64,000 nucleotides of DNA, taken from positions 372,001-436,000 of the forward strand of contig NZ_CP041656.2 of NCBI RefSeq assembly GCF_007290395.2, written 5' to 3'. Position 1 is the stretch's first letter; every line of letters starts with the position of its first letter. The position numbers and the translations under genes are program-made. Positions 54,084 to 63,064 of this stretch are shown piece by piece. The notes beneath the pieces are model-generated. The model was not told the origin of the DNA, ran no database searches, and worked only from the letters and a program-made list of their open reading frames with translations. Source of the DNA: Bradyrhizobium cosmicum (GTDB taxonomy: Bacteria > Pseudomonadota > Alphaproteobacteria > Rhizobiales > Xanthobacteraceae).

Positions 54084-55205
54084 CTACCCGCCCATCACCA
54101 GATCGTCGCGGTGGATCATCTCCGAGCGGCCGCTGATGCCGAGGATCGCCATCACGTCCGGGGAGGAGCGGCCCTTGATCCGCTCGGCGTCGTCGGCGTC
54201 GTAGGCGATCAGGCCGCGGCCGACCTCGCTGGTGTCGGGGCCGCGCACGATCACGGCGTCGCCGCGGGCGAACTGGCCCTCGACCTTGATCACGCCGGCC
54301 GGCAGCAGGCTGGCGCCGGCCCGCAGTGCGGCGACCGCGCCGGCGTCGATGGTCAGCGTGCCCTTCGGCTCCAGCGATCCTGCGATCCAGCGCTTTCGCG
54401 AGGTGATAGGATTGGCCGGCGTCAGGAACCAGGTGCAGCGGCCGCCATCGGCGATCGCCTGCAGGGGATGCTCGATCTTGCCGGAGGCGATCAGCATATG
54501 CGTGCCGCCCGTGGTGGCGATCTTGGCCGCCTCGACCTTGGTGCGCATGCCGCCGCGCGACAGCTCGGACTCGGCGTCGCCTGCGACGGCCTCGATCTCC
54601 GAGGAGATGCTCTCGACCACTGGAATGAGTTTGGCGTTCGGATTGTTCTTCGGCGGCGCATCGTAGAGCCCGTCGATGTCGGACAGCAACACCAGCAGGT
54701 CCGCGCTCGCCATGGTGGCGACGCGCGCGGCGAGGCGGTCGTTGTCGCCGTAGCGGATTTCGTTGGTGGCGACCGTGTCGTTCTCGTTGATCACGGGGAT
54801 CGCGCGCCATTCCAGCAGCTTGCCGATGGTGGAGCGGGCATTGAGATAGCGGCGGCGCTCCTCGGTGTCCTGGAGCGTGACCAGGATCTGGCCGGCGCCG
54901 ATGCCGTGCGCGCCGAGCACCTCGGACCAGATCCGCGCCAGTGCGATCTGGCCGACGGCGGCGGCGGCCTGGCTCTCTTCCAGCTTCAGCGGGCCGCGCG
55001 GCAGCTTGAGCCGGCTGCGCCCGAGCGCGATCGAGCCGGAGGAGACGACGAGAACGTCGCGGCCCTCGCGGTGCAGCCTGGCCATGTCGTCGGCGAGCGC
55101 GGCGAGCCAGGACGCCCGCACCTCGCCCTTGTCGGAATCGACCAGCAGTGCGGAGCCGACCTTGACGACGATGCGGCGGAATTGGCTGAGTTCGGGGCTG
55201 GCCAT
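54084..55205 (-). CDS. proB: Glutamate 5-kinase
   Basis: First enzyme of proline synthesis: ATP-dependent phosphorylation of glutamate. The 373-residue protein has an N-terminal amino-acid-kinase domain ([44 protein letters not shown], and [13 protein letters not shown]) and a C-terminal PUA domain (about 280-373). Feedback regulation by proline is typical of the family. It is separated from proA by the autotransporter and from obgE by the Bug/sulfatase pair. Confidence 0.97.
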   Translation of the reverse strand: MASPELSQFRRIVVKVGSALLVDSDKGEVRASWLAALADDMARLHREGRDVLVVSSGSIALGRSRLKLPRGPLKLEESQAAAAVGQIALARIWSEVLGAHGIGAGQILVTLQDTEERRRYLNARSTIGKLLEWRAIPVINENDTVATNEIRYGDNDRLAARVATMASADLLVLLSDIDGLYDAPPKNNPNAKLIPVVESISSEIEAVAGDAESELSRGGMRTKVEAAKIATTGGTHMLIASGKIEHPLQAIADGGRCTWFLTPANPITSRKRWIAGSLEPKGTLTIDAGAVAALRAGASLLPAGVIKVEGQFARGDAVIVRGPDTSEVGRGLIAYDADDAERIKGRSSPDVMAILGISGRSEMIHRDDLVMGG

Positions 55206-55392
55206 GGTGCTGCGTGACGGAATGCTCGGAAAACGGCGGAGCGACTGGCGGCGCCGATGAGCCTGCTTTTGCAGCAGGACGATGGCCGGCGCAAGGCGGC
55301 CGGAATGGTAAACGCCACCAATGTCGGCCTTGTGTCGGGCGCCGGGCCGGCTCTAATTGCCGCCAACGAAAAAGGGCGGAACGAGGAAACGA

Positions 55393-56370
55393 ATGGATCG
55401 TCGCAATTTCATCGCCGGATGTCTTGGTGGAGGTCTTGGGCTGCCGCTGCTGGCGCAAACGGGCGGAGCGTACGCACAGGCGGGGCTGACGAAGATCATC
55501 TTCCCGTTCGCGTCGGGGGCGGGCGGCGACACGCTGTGCCGGCTGATCGCGCAGGAGATGGCCCCGGTACTGCAGCGGACCATCGTGGTCGAAAACCGCA
55601 CCGGCGGCGACGGCCTGATCGGCATCAAGGCGGTGAAGGGCGCAAGCCCCGACGGCAGCATGGTGCTGGTGACGACGGGGCCCACCATGTACCTGCTGCC
55701 GATGGTGGAGAAGACGTCGAGCTTCGACACGGCGAAAGACTTCATGCCGGTGTCGCTGCTGGCGCGGTTCGAGTTCGCCGTCGTGGTCGGTCCGGCGGTC
55801 GATGCCGCCGATTTCAAGGGATTTGCCGCCTGGCTGAAGGCGCATCCGGACAAGACGTCGTTCGGCGTACCGAGCAACGGCACCATTCCGCATTTCATGG
55901 GCTCCCGGCTCGAGAAGGATCTCGGCATTCCCCTGACCCGCGTGCCTTATCGCGGCAGCGCGCCGATCCTCAACGACCTCGTCGGCGGCCATGTCTCGTT
56001 CGGCATCGTGACATTGGCCGATGCGCTGCCGCAGCATCGCGCCAAGGGCGTCAAGATCATCGCGGTGAGCAGCGCGGAACGTTCGCCGTTTGCGCCCGAG
56101 GTCCCGACGCTGAGGGAGAGCGGCATCGATCTCGTGGCCGACGGCTGGTACGGCATGTGGCTTCCCGCCGGCAGCCCGCCGGACTTCGCCAGCAAGCTCG
56201 GCGCCGCCGCGAGCGCCGCGCTCGCGAGGCCCGAGGTGAAGGAGAAGCTTACCGCGATCGGTCTGATCCCGGTCGGCAGCAATGCGGAGGGGCTATCGAA
56301 GGAGCTCGCCGCGAACACCGCATTCTGGCAACCGATCGTGACTGCGACGGGATACAAGATCGAGAATTAG
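55393..56370 (+). CDS. Bug-type tripartite tricarboxylate transporter substrate-binding protein
   Basis: A 325-residue periplasmic solute-binding protein of the TTT/Bug family. It has an export signal with a twin-arginine-like start (MDRRNFIAGCLGG) cut near AYAQ, followed by IIFPFASGAGGDTLCRLIAQ (the family's first ligand loop), VVENRTGGDGLIGIKAVKGA, and VPYRGSAPILNDLVGGHVSF. GAGGAAA precedes ATG 55393. No TctA/TctB membrane genes accompany it, as is common for orphan Bug proteins. Ligand unknown; usually a carboxylate or similar small acid. Confidence 0.9.
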   Translation: MDRRNFIAGCLGGGLGLPLLAQTGGAYAQAGLTKIIFPFASGAGGDTLCRLIAQEMAPVLQRTIVVENRTGGDGLIGIKAVKGASPDGSMVLVTTGPTMYLLPMVEKTSSFDTAKDFMPVSLLARFEFAVVVGPAVDAADFKGFAAWLKAHPDKTSFGVPSNGTIPHFMGSRLEKDLGIPLTRVPYRGSAPILNDLVGGHVSFGIVTLADALPQHRAKGVKIIAVSSAERSPFAPEVPTLRESGIDLVADGWYGMWLPAGSPPDFASKLGAAASAALARPEVKEKLTAIGLIPVGSNAEGLSKELAANTAFWQPIVTATGYKIEN

Positions 56371-56383
56371 ATCCTCGCGCGCC

Positions 56384-56511
56384 ACTCTATCCCCTCATCC
56401 TGAGGAGCGTGCTCTTGCGCGCGTCTCGAAGGATGAACGGCCCTGCTGTTGCATCGGGGCCTGCATGGTTCGCGACGGCGCTGTTGCGCCTCCTCACCAT
56501 GAGGGTTTTAG
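56384..56511. repeat. Intergenic palindromic element, CCTCATCCTGAGGAGC family, copy 3
   Basis: Left part CTCTATCCCCTCATCCTGAG and right part CTCACCATGAGGGTTTTAGAG are inverted. Inside is GTGCTCTTGCGCGCGTCTCG, shared with 10053-10185. The right end runs into the stop codon of the convergent sulfatase gene. Confidence 0.75.
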
Positions 56512-58142
56512 AGTTTTGCGCGCTGCGCGATGCCGTCCTTGATCGACGCCAGCTCCGCCTCATCCCAGATGCCGATCAGGATCCCGCCCTTGACCTGGAG
56601 TTGGTTGTCGGCATAGTTCGCGATCTTCTCGCGCGGCGTGGTGATGTGGTCGTTGGGATGCAGCGCCCAGTCGAACAGCTCGGCCTGCAGCCGCGCGATG
56701 ATGCCGGCGCACTCCGGATCGTCGCCGCGATCCAGAAATTCCTCTGGATCGGTTTCGAGATCGTACAGCATCGGGCGGAAGCCGGAGGCGTGGATGTATT
56801 TCCAGCGGCCGTCGAACACCATGAACAGGCGGCAGCGCTCGATCGGCTGGTTCAGCTTCAGCCGTACGTCCTGCATGGCGTAATCGTATTCGGAGAACGC
56901 GACCTTGCGCCAATCGCCCGGCGTCGGCCCGCGCAGCAGCGGCAGCAGCGAACGGCCTTCGAGAATGTGGCCCGGGACCTTGCCGCCGAAATAATCGACG
57001 AAGGTCGGGGCGAGGTCGATGGCTTCCACCAGCGCATCGCTGCGCGTGCCGCGCGTCGCATCGGCTTCGCTGGACGGATCGATGACGATCAGCGGAATCT
57101 TCGCCGATTGCTCGTGGAACAGATCCTTCTCGCCCATCCAGTGGTCGCCGAGATAGTCGCCATGATCGGAGGTGAACACGATCATGGTAGTGTCCAGCAG
57201 GTCGCGCTCCCCGAGAAACGTCATCAGCACGCCCATCTGGTCGTCGATCTGGGTGATCAGGCCCATATAGGTCGGGATCACCTTCTCGCGGGCGTCGTCG
57301 CGCGCCATGTTGCGGGAGTAGCGCATGTCCATATAGGCGCCGAACACCGGATGCGGATTCTGCCGCTCGCGCTCGGAGCGGATCACCGGGATCATGTCGC
57401 GGGGCGAATACATGCTGGCGTAGGGCTCCGGCGCGATGTAGGGCCAGTGCGGCTTGATGTAGGACAGATGCAGGCACCACGGCCGGCCGTCGGTCTCGGC
57501 TTCGCTGATGAAGTCCATCGCGCGCCGCGTCATGTAGGGCGTTTCGGAATGCTCGTCCGGCACGCGCGCGGCCTTGTCGGCGTGCACCAGCAGCCAGCCG
57601 TTCTGCAGGGAGCCATCGTCCGCTGCGCCCGAGTTCGCCCAGTGCTCCCAGGGATTGGTCGCTTCGAATCCCTGCTGGCGCAGATATTCGTCGTATTTCG
57701 GCCGGGGCCGGCCGGTCGGATGCAGGCCGTCGTCACGCTCGTACGGCTCGAACCCGCATTCGGTGACATGCACGCCGATGACAGATTCCGGCGGGATGCC
57801 GAGCGCCTTCATGCCTTCGAGATCTGGCGCCATGTGGGTCTTGCCGACCAGCACGTTGCGCACGCCGATCTTCTTGAGGTGGTCGCCGAGGGTGGGCTCG
57901 CCGACGCGCAGCGGCCAGCCGTTCCAGTGCGAGCCATGCGAGCGCATGTAACGGCCGGTGTAGAACGACATCCGCGACGGCCCGCAGATCGGCGACTGCA
58001 CATAGGCCTTGCTGAACAGCACGCCGCGCCTCGCCATGGCGTCGATGTTCGGCGTCTTCAGGGTGGGATGGCCGGTGCAGCCGAGATAGTCATAGCGAAG
58101 CTGGTCGCACATGATCCAGAGAACGTTCTTCGCGCGCGCCAT
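56508..58142 (-). CDS. Sulfatase/alkaline-phosphatase superfamily hydrolase
   Basis: A 544-residue cytoplasmic-looking enzyme (no signal peptide) of the sulfatase family. The metal ligand Asp13 is in MCDQLR and the nucleophile motif C-x-P-x-R is CGPSR with Cys53, which would be matured to formylglycine. TSDHGDYLGDHWMGEKDLF supplies further metal ligands. Size and lack of signal fit phosphonate monoester hydrolase / arylsulfatase-type promiscuous enzymes known from rhizobia; choline sulfatase is less likely. A formylglycine-generating enzyme or anaerobic maturase is not in this window. Convergent with the Bug gene. Confidence 0.88.
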   Translation of the reverse strand: MARAKNVLWIMCDQLRYDYLGCTGHPTLKTPNIDAMARRGVLFSKAYVQSPICGPSRMSFYTGRYMRSHGSHWNGWPLRVGEPTLGDHLKKIGVRNVLVGKTHMAPDLEGMKALGIPPESVIGVHVTECGFEPYERDDGLHPTGRPRPKYDEYLRQQGFEATNPWEHWANSGAADDGSLQNGWLLVHADKAARVPDEHSETPYMTRRAMDFISEAETDGRPWCLHLSYIKPHWPYIAPEPYASMYSPRDMIPVIRSERERQNPHPVFGAYMDMRYSRNMARDDAREKVIPTYMGLITQIDDQMGVLMTFLGERDLLDTTMIVFTSDHGDYLGDHWMGEKDLFHEQSAKIPLIVIDPSSEADATRGTRSDALVEAIDLAPTFVDYFGGKVPGHILEGRSLLPLLRGPTPGDWRKVAFSEYDYAMQDVRLKLNQPIERCRLFMVFDGRWKYIHASGFRPMLYDLETDPEEFLDRGDDPECAGIIARLQAELFDWALHPNDHITTPREKIANYADNQLQVKGGILIGIWDEAELASIKDGIAQRAKL

Positions 58143-58240
58143 GCGTCATCCCTGAATTTCCTGACGGTCGATGCTGCGCTATCGAGGACGCGATGACAAG
58201 CCAGCCCATGATGCGCGGACGCGTTGCCACATATTCAACC

Positions 58241-58366
58241 GTCATCCCCGCGAACGCGGGGATCCATAGCCACAGGGAGCAGTTTGGCTAAGGCTTGTGG
58301 TTCGGACGATGACCGGTCAAACCCGACGGATCACGCGGTATGGGTCCCTGCGTTCGCAGGGACGAC
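58241..58366. repeat. Intergenic palindromic element, GTCATCCCCGCGAACGCGGGG family
   Basis: GTCATCCCCGCGAACGCGGG (58241 on) and CCCTGCGTTCGCAGGGACGAC (to 58366) are each hairpins and also inverted to each other, with GGATCCATA / TATGGGTCC pairing inside. Located in the gap between obgE and the sulfatase gene on the same strand. Confidence 0.8.
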
Positions 58367-58373
58367 AGGGAGT

Positions 58374-59456
<1,083 letters not shown>

Positions 59457-59499
59457 TTACCCCTGAATCGGCCGAATTTCCGCGAATGTCGGCCCTTGC

Positions 59500-59994
59500 T
59501 TAACCAGTCGGCCGGCGCCGGATCAGGAATTTCTGCATCCCCTCCAGCACCAGCTCCTTGCGCTGGTTGAACACGGTGCTTTTGAGCGTCACCGCGCCGG
59601 TCGTGCGGCCCGGTACCAGCTCGGTGACTTCGAGCGCGGGGTAGATGGTGTCGTCGGCGAACACCGGCTTGAGGAACCGGCTCGACTGCTCGAGGAAACC
59701 GACCAGGGAGTCCTCGACCATGAACGGAAACAGGCCGGCGCCGGGCGCGGTGTGGATCAGGGTCTGGAAGCCGTGGGCCAGCAGATGCGGCATGCCGCGG
59801 CTGCGGCAATACTCGACATCGTAATGCACCGGATGGGTGTCGCCGCTCGCGGTCTGGAAGGCGGCGAACACCGCCGGGGTCTGCGTGCGGCTCGGGATCA
59901 CGAAGCGCTCGCCGACGACGAAATCCTCAAACCAGCGTTGCCGGGAGATCATGCGATGCTGGGTCGGGTCGAAGTCGGTCATGCGCTGCACCAT
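59500..59994 (-). CDS. MaoC-like hot-dog dehydratase family protein
   Basis: A 164-residue protein of the MaoC / (R)-specific enoyl-CoA hydratase fold. The active-site-type segment FQTASGDTHPVHYDVEYCRS has the Asp-His dyad, and GMPHLLAHGFQTL continues the hydratase motif. The upstream MISRQRWFEDFVVGERFVIP is typical of stand-alone MaoC proteins. It may hydrate an enoyl-CoA, but specificity cannot be read. M1 at 59994 or M5 at 59982 are both possible starts. It lies upstream of obgE with an 85-base gap. Confidence 0.85.
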   Translation of the reverse strand: MVQRMTDFDPTQHRMISRQRWFEDFVVGERFVIPSRTQTPAVFAAFQTASGDTHPVHYDVEYCRSRGMPHLLAHGFQTLIHTAPGAGLFPFMVEDSLVGFLEQSSRFLKPVFADDTIYPALEVTELVPGRTTGAVTLKSTVFNQRKELVLEGMQKFLIRRRPTG

Positions 59995-60104
59995 CGGGAC
60001 GAATGCGGAGATTGATCCGTATCGCGTGCCGCGCAGTGCGACAATGCGTTCAATTCGTCAGAGTCGGGCTTGTCGCGGGCGCCAGCGCGATTAAAACGGC
60101 GCCA

Positions 60105-61019
60105 ATGCCCCTCTTCAAAAATCTCTCCGCCTATGACGAACGCTCCGCGCGCCTTGCCGGCATTGCGCTGATGGTGCTGTCGATCTTCATGTTCTCGTTC
60201 GGCGATGCCATGGGCAAGTTCCTGGTCGGGACGTATTCGGTGGGGCAGCTGCTGTTCCTGCGCGCCTGCGCGGCGCTGCTGCTGCTGCTGCCGCTGATCT
60301 GGAAGCAGCGCCATCAGTTCCTGCATCTGGAGCGGCCGCGCCTGCAGCTGTTTCGCGTCGTGCTGTCAACGCTGGAAGTGGCGGCGTTCTTCCTCGCGAC
60401 GGTCTATCTGCCGCTCGCGGACGTCATCACCTATTATCTCGCCGGCCCCATCTTCGTCACCGCGATGTCGGCGATCTTCCTGCGCGAGAAGGTCGGCTGG
60501 CGGCGCTGGACCGCGATCCTGATCGGCTTCTGCGGCGTGCTGATCGCGCTGCGGCCGTCGGCGCAGACCGTCAGCCTGCCGGCGCTGATCGCGCTCGGCG
60601 GCAGCCTGTCGTTTGCGACCTTGATGTTGATCACGCGCAGCCTGCGCAAGACGCCGGACATCGTGATGGCATCCTCGCAGTTCGTCGGCACGTTCCTGCT
60701 CGGCGCGGTGCTGTCGGCCTTCCACTGGGTGCCGCCGACGCCAGGCAGCCTCGTGATCTTCGCGGCCGCCGGGCTCATTTCGGTCACCGCGCTGTTCTGC
60801 GTCAACCGTTCGCTCAAGCTCGCGCCGGCCAGCGTGGTGGTGCCCTATCAATATTCGATGATCGTCTGGGCCGTGATCTTCGGCTTCGTCGTGTTCGGCG
60901 ACGTCCCGCAGGTCGCCACCATCGTCGGCGCCGCCATCATCATCGCCGCCGGGTTCTATATCTATCTGCGCGAGCGCGATCTGGGACGCCCGAGTGCGGA
61001 CGTGAATCCGCCGGTGTAG
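60105..61019 (+). CDS. DMT superfamily transporter (EamA domains)
   Basis: A 304-residue inner-membrane protein with two EamA repeats and about ten hydrophobic helices. The first repeat runs over IALMVLSIFMFSFGDAMGKF to roughly residue 140, the second from about 150 to 290, with the signature PYQYSMIVWAVIFGFVVFGD in the latter. These transporters export amino acids, nucleobases or other metabolites; the substrate is unknown. ATG 60105 is preferred because the upstream extension is basic and non-conserved in character. Divergent from the MaoC-like gene. Confidence 0.9.
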   Translation: MPLFKNLSAYDERSARLAGIALMVLSIFMFSFGDAMGKFLVGTYSVGQLLFLRACAALLLLLPLIWKQRHQFLHLERPRLQLFRVVLSTLEVAAFFLATVYLPLADVITYYLAGPIFVTAMSAIFLREKVGWRRWTAILIGFCGVLIALRPSAQTVSLPALIALGGSLSFATLMLITRSLRKTPDIVMASSQFVGTFLLGAVLSAFHWVPPTPGSLVIFAAAGLISVTALFCVNRSLKLAPASVVVPYQYSMIVWAVIFGFVVFGDVPQVATIVGAAIIIAAGFYIYLRERDLGRPSADVNPPV

Positions 61020-61212
61020 CGCTTACCCTCCCCTGGAGGGGGAGGGTCGATCGCGCGCAGCGCGAGCGGGGTGGGGTGATCTCTCCGCACGGGCACTGTT
61101 GGACGGGGGGAGACCGTCACCCCACCCCGTCTCTCATCTTCGCTGCGCTCGATGTGAGCCGACCCACGGGCGAGCTACGCACGTCCCGGACCCCTCCAGG
61201 GGAGGGTAAGCG
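61019..61212. repeat. Intergenic element with perfect 19-bp terminal inverted repeats
   Basis: GCGCTTACCCTCCCCTGGA (61019-61037) is perfectly mirrored by TCCAGGGGAGGGTAAGCGC (61194-61212). Inside, GGGTGGGGTGA / TCACCCCACCC and GCGCGCAGCGCGAG-type sequences form further stems. It starts on the last base of the transporter stop codon and ends 5 bases before the GNAT stop, filling the gap between convergent genes. Confidence 0.88.
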
Positions 61213-61216
61213 CGCC

Positions 61217-61810
61217 CTACCTCACGCGCCGCGCGCTGCTCCAGCTCTTCAGCGACGACCACACCCCGCGTGACAGCCGGAAGCAATCGACAGGCGTGGA
61301 GGAGCCCAGCGCCAGGAAGCGGTGTAGCTGCACGCCGCTCCACTGGAAGCCGCACTTCTCCAGCACGTTGCGCGAGGCCGGGTTGGTGACGCGCGCGCCG
61401 GCATAGAGATGATCGTCCTCGAACTCCTCGAAGAAGAAGTCGATCGCGCCGCGCGCGGCCTCGGTGGCAAAGCCCTGGCCCCAATGCTCGACGCCGAGCC
61501 AGTAGCCGAGCTCGGCATTGCCGGGTGTGGAGCAATCGATCCCGACCATGCCGACCGGCCCGCTGTCGTGCTCGATCAGGAACACGGTCTCGCTGCCGAG
61601 CGCGGCGGTGGCGCGGATGAATGTAACGGCGTCGTCCTGCGAATAGGGATGCGGCAGCCGGCGGGTGTTTTCCGCGACGCGGCGGTCGTTGGCGAGGCGG
61701 GCGATGGTTCTGACGTCGGCCAGGGTCGGCCGCCGCAAGGTCAACCGTTCGGTGGCGACGACGCTGGGTCTCGCCTCCTGCAAGGTCGCGCTCGAAAAAT
61801 CCTGCAACAT
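61217..61810 (-). CDS. GNAT acetyltransferase, RimJ/RimL type
   Basis: A 197-residue GNAT enzyme: TERLTLRRPTLADVRTIARL at the start of the domain, ELGYWLGVEHWGQGFATEAAR (acetyl-CoA motif A, RimJ/L-like WGQG) and ARVTNPASRNVLEKCGF at motif B. This group includes ribosomal-protein N-terminal acetyltransferases, but many members act elsewhere. ATG 61810 is chosen over a TTG 39 bases upstream. It lies downstream of rpmA, with a terminator between. Confidence 0.88.
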   Translation of the reverse strand: MLQDFSSATLQEARPSVVATERLTLRRPTLADVRTIARLANDRRVAENTRRLPHPYSQDDAVTFIRATAALGSETVFLIEHDSGPVGMVGIDCSTPGNAELGYWLGVEHWGQGFATEAARGAIDFFFEEFEDDHLYAGARVTNPASRNVLEKCGFQWSGVQLHRFLALGSSTPVDCFRLSRGVWSSLKSWSSARRVR

Positions 61811-61859
61811 GTTCGGCTCCGTCGAAGTCACTAAGTGAAAAGTGAGCAAGTCAAACGAA

Positions 61860-61888
61860 AGGGGAGGCCGGTTTCCCTGCCTCCCCTG
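61860..61888 (-). terminator. Terminator after rplU-rpmA
   Basis: GGGGAGGC (from 61861) pairs with GCCTCCCC (to 61886) over a 10-base loop. On the minus strand it is followed by TTTCGTTTGACTT. A second hairpin CCGCCGG/CCGGCGG lies between it and the rpmA stop (about 61920-61948). Confidence 0.65.
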
Positions 61889-61966
61889 GAGCCTTCGATC
61901 TCTTTGATCTCAAGGACTCCGCCGGTTCGGTCAAGGACCCGGCGGACTCCAAATTTGATCCGCCGT

Positions 61967-62236
61967 CTATTCAGCCGCCTCTGCGAGCGGGAGTACCGAT
62001 ACGAAAGTGCGGCCATTGGCTTTGGCCTGGAACGTGACACGACCCTCGATCTTGGCGAACAGAGTGTGGTCAGTGCCCATGCCGACATTAAGGCCGGGAT
62101 GCCAGGTGGTGCCGCGCTGACGCGCAATGATGTTGCCGGGAATGACGACTTCCCCGCCGAACGCCTTGATCCCGAGGCGCTTGCCCTTGGAATCGCGACC
62201 GTTGCGCGATGAACCGCCTGCTTTTTTGTGAGCCAT
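61967..62236 (-). CDS. rpmA: 50S ribosomal protein L27
   Basis: L27 contacts the peptidyl-transferase centre of the ribosome. The 89-residue protein starts [18 protein letters not shown] and contains the family signature [15 protein letters not shown]. There is no N-terminal extension of the Firmicutes type. Downstream of rplU with a 96-base AT-rich gap, the usual pair. Confidence 0.98.
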   Translation of the reverse strand: MAHKKAGGSSRNGRDSKGKRLGIKAFGGEVVIPGNIIARQRGTTWHPGLNVGMGTDHTLFAKIEGRVTFQAKANGRTFVSVLPLAEAAE

Positions 62237-62332
62237 GGCTCGTCTCCAAATCCTGCGTAGTTCTAGATCAATTCCTTGACGGAATCATTTCACAATTTCT
62301 CACGCATCAATTCGTGAATTGGCGTGATCAAT

Positions 62333-62725
62333 TTATGCGGCGTCGGCTTCTTCCTTGGCCGTCTCCTTGACGACCTTCTCCCGCTTCGGACGCGGCCCCT
62401 TGGTGGGCTTGGCGCCGTCGGTCAGGATCTCGCTGATGCGCAGCACCGTGATCTCGTCGCGGTAGCCGCGCTTGCGGCGCGAATTCTTGCGGCGGCGCTT
62501 CTTGAACGCGATGACCTTCGGTCCGCGCTTGTGGTCGAGCACCTCGACGGCCACGGTGGCGCCTGCCACCGTCGGCAGACCCAGGACCGGCGTGTCGCCG
62601 CCGACCATCAGAACCTCAGTCAGCTGAATGATCGTGCCGACTTCGCCTTCGATCTTGCCTACTTCCAGGACATCATCCGGAACGACGCGGTACTGCCGGC
62701 CGCCGGTTTTGATGACTGCGAACAT
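62333..62725 (-). CDS. rplU: 50S ribosomal protein L21
   Basis: Binds 23S rRNA domain I and is encoded with L27. The 130-residue protein starts MFAVIKTGGRQYRVVPDDV, has the basic KKRRRKNSRRKRGYRD stretch typical of L21 and an additional Lys/Glu/Ala C-terminal tail common in alphaproteobacteria. A stable hairpin lies in its 5' leader, 26-54 bases before the ATG. Confidence 0.98.
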   Translation of the reverse strand: MFAVIKTGGRQYRVVPDDVLEVGKIEGEVGTIIQLTEVLMVGGDTPVLGLPTVAGATVAVEVLDHKRGPKVIAFKKRRRKNSRRKRGYRDEITVLRISEILTDGAKPTKGPRPKREKVVKETAKEEADAA

Positions 62726-62750
62726 CGTTGTTTTCCTTCGTGTTCATTCC

Positions 62751-62779
62751 CGGCCTCGCGACAGTTTGTCGGGGCCGGC
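62751..62779 (-). promoter_or_regulatory. Hairpin in the rplU 5' leader
   Basis: CCGGCC (62751-62756) pairs with GGCCGG (62774-62779), and CGACA with TGTCG inside, giving a stem with a 4-base loop and small asymmetry. On the minus strand it ends 25 bases before the rplU ATG. It could be a ribosomal-protein autoregulatory leader. On the + strand the same hairpin is followed by five T and looks like a terminator, though no + strand gene precedes it. Confidence 0.45.
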
Positions 62780-62785
62780 TTTTTG

Positions 62786-63064
62786 TCAGTCGCTATGGGT
62801 TTATTGCGAGTTTTGTGCGGGCGGGAGTTATCCCTTTGAAAAACCACGCAAAAACAAGCGGCGCGAGAAACGCCCCGCGCCGGTTGTGGGACTTATAGCC
62901 GCCGAACGCCGGGAGTCAAGGAAAACTCCCGAAAACCGCCCGGATTTGAAGGATTTGGGCGGTTTGCGGCGCCGGCCGAATCCACGCCTCGCTTTGCAAC
63001 CAACCGGTTCCCTCGCCGTTGTCTCCGCGAATTTGGACACGGGCAAACGGGCAAGGGGCTTTTC
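62786..63064. other. Divergent intergenic region, rplU and ROK gene
   Basis: About 280 bases of promoter territory for two divergent genes. It contains an AT-rich stretch near 62825-62860 that probably carries the rplU promoter and a hairpin AAACCGCCC / GGGCGGTTT near 62937-62969. No gene is apparent; an antisense frame runs across it from the ROK gene but is a shadow. Confidence 0.5.
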
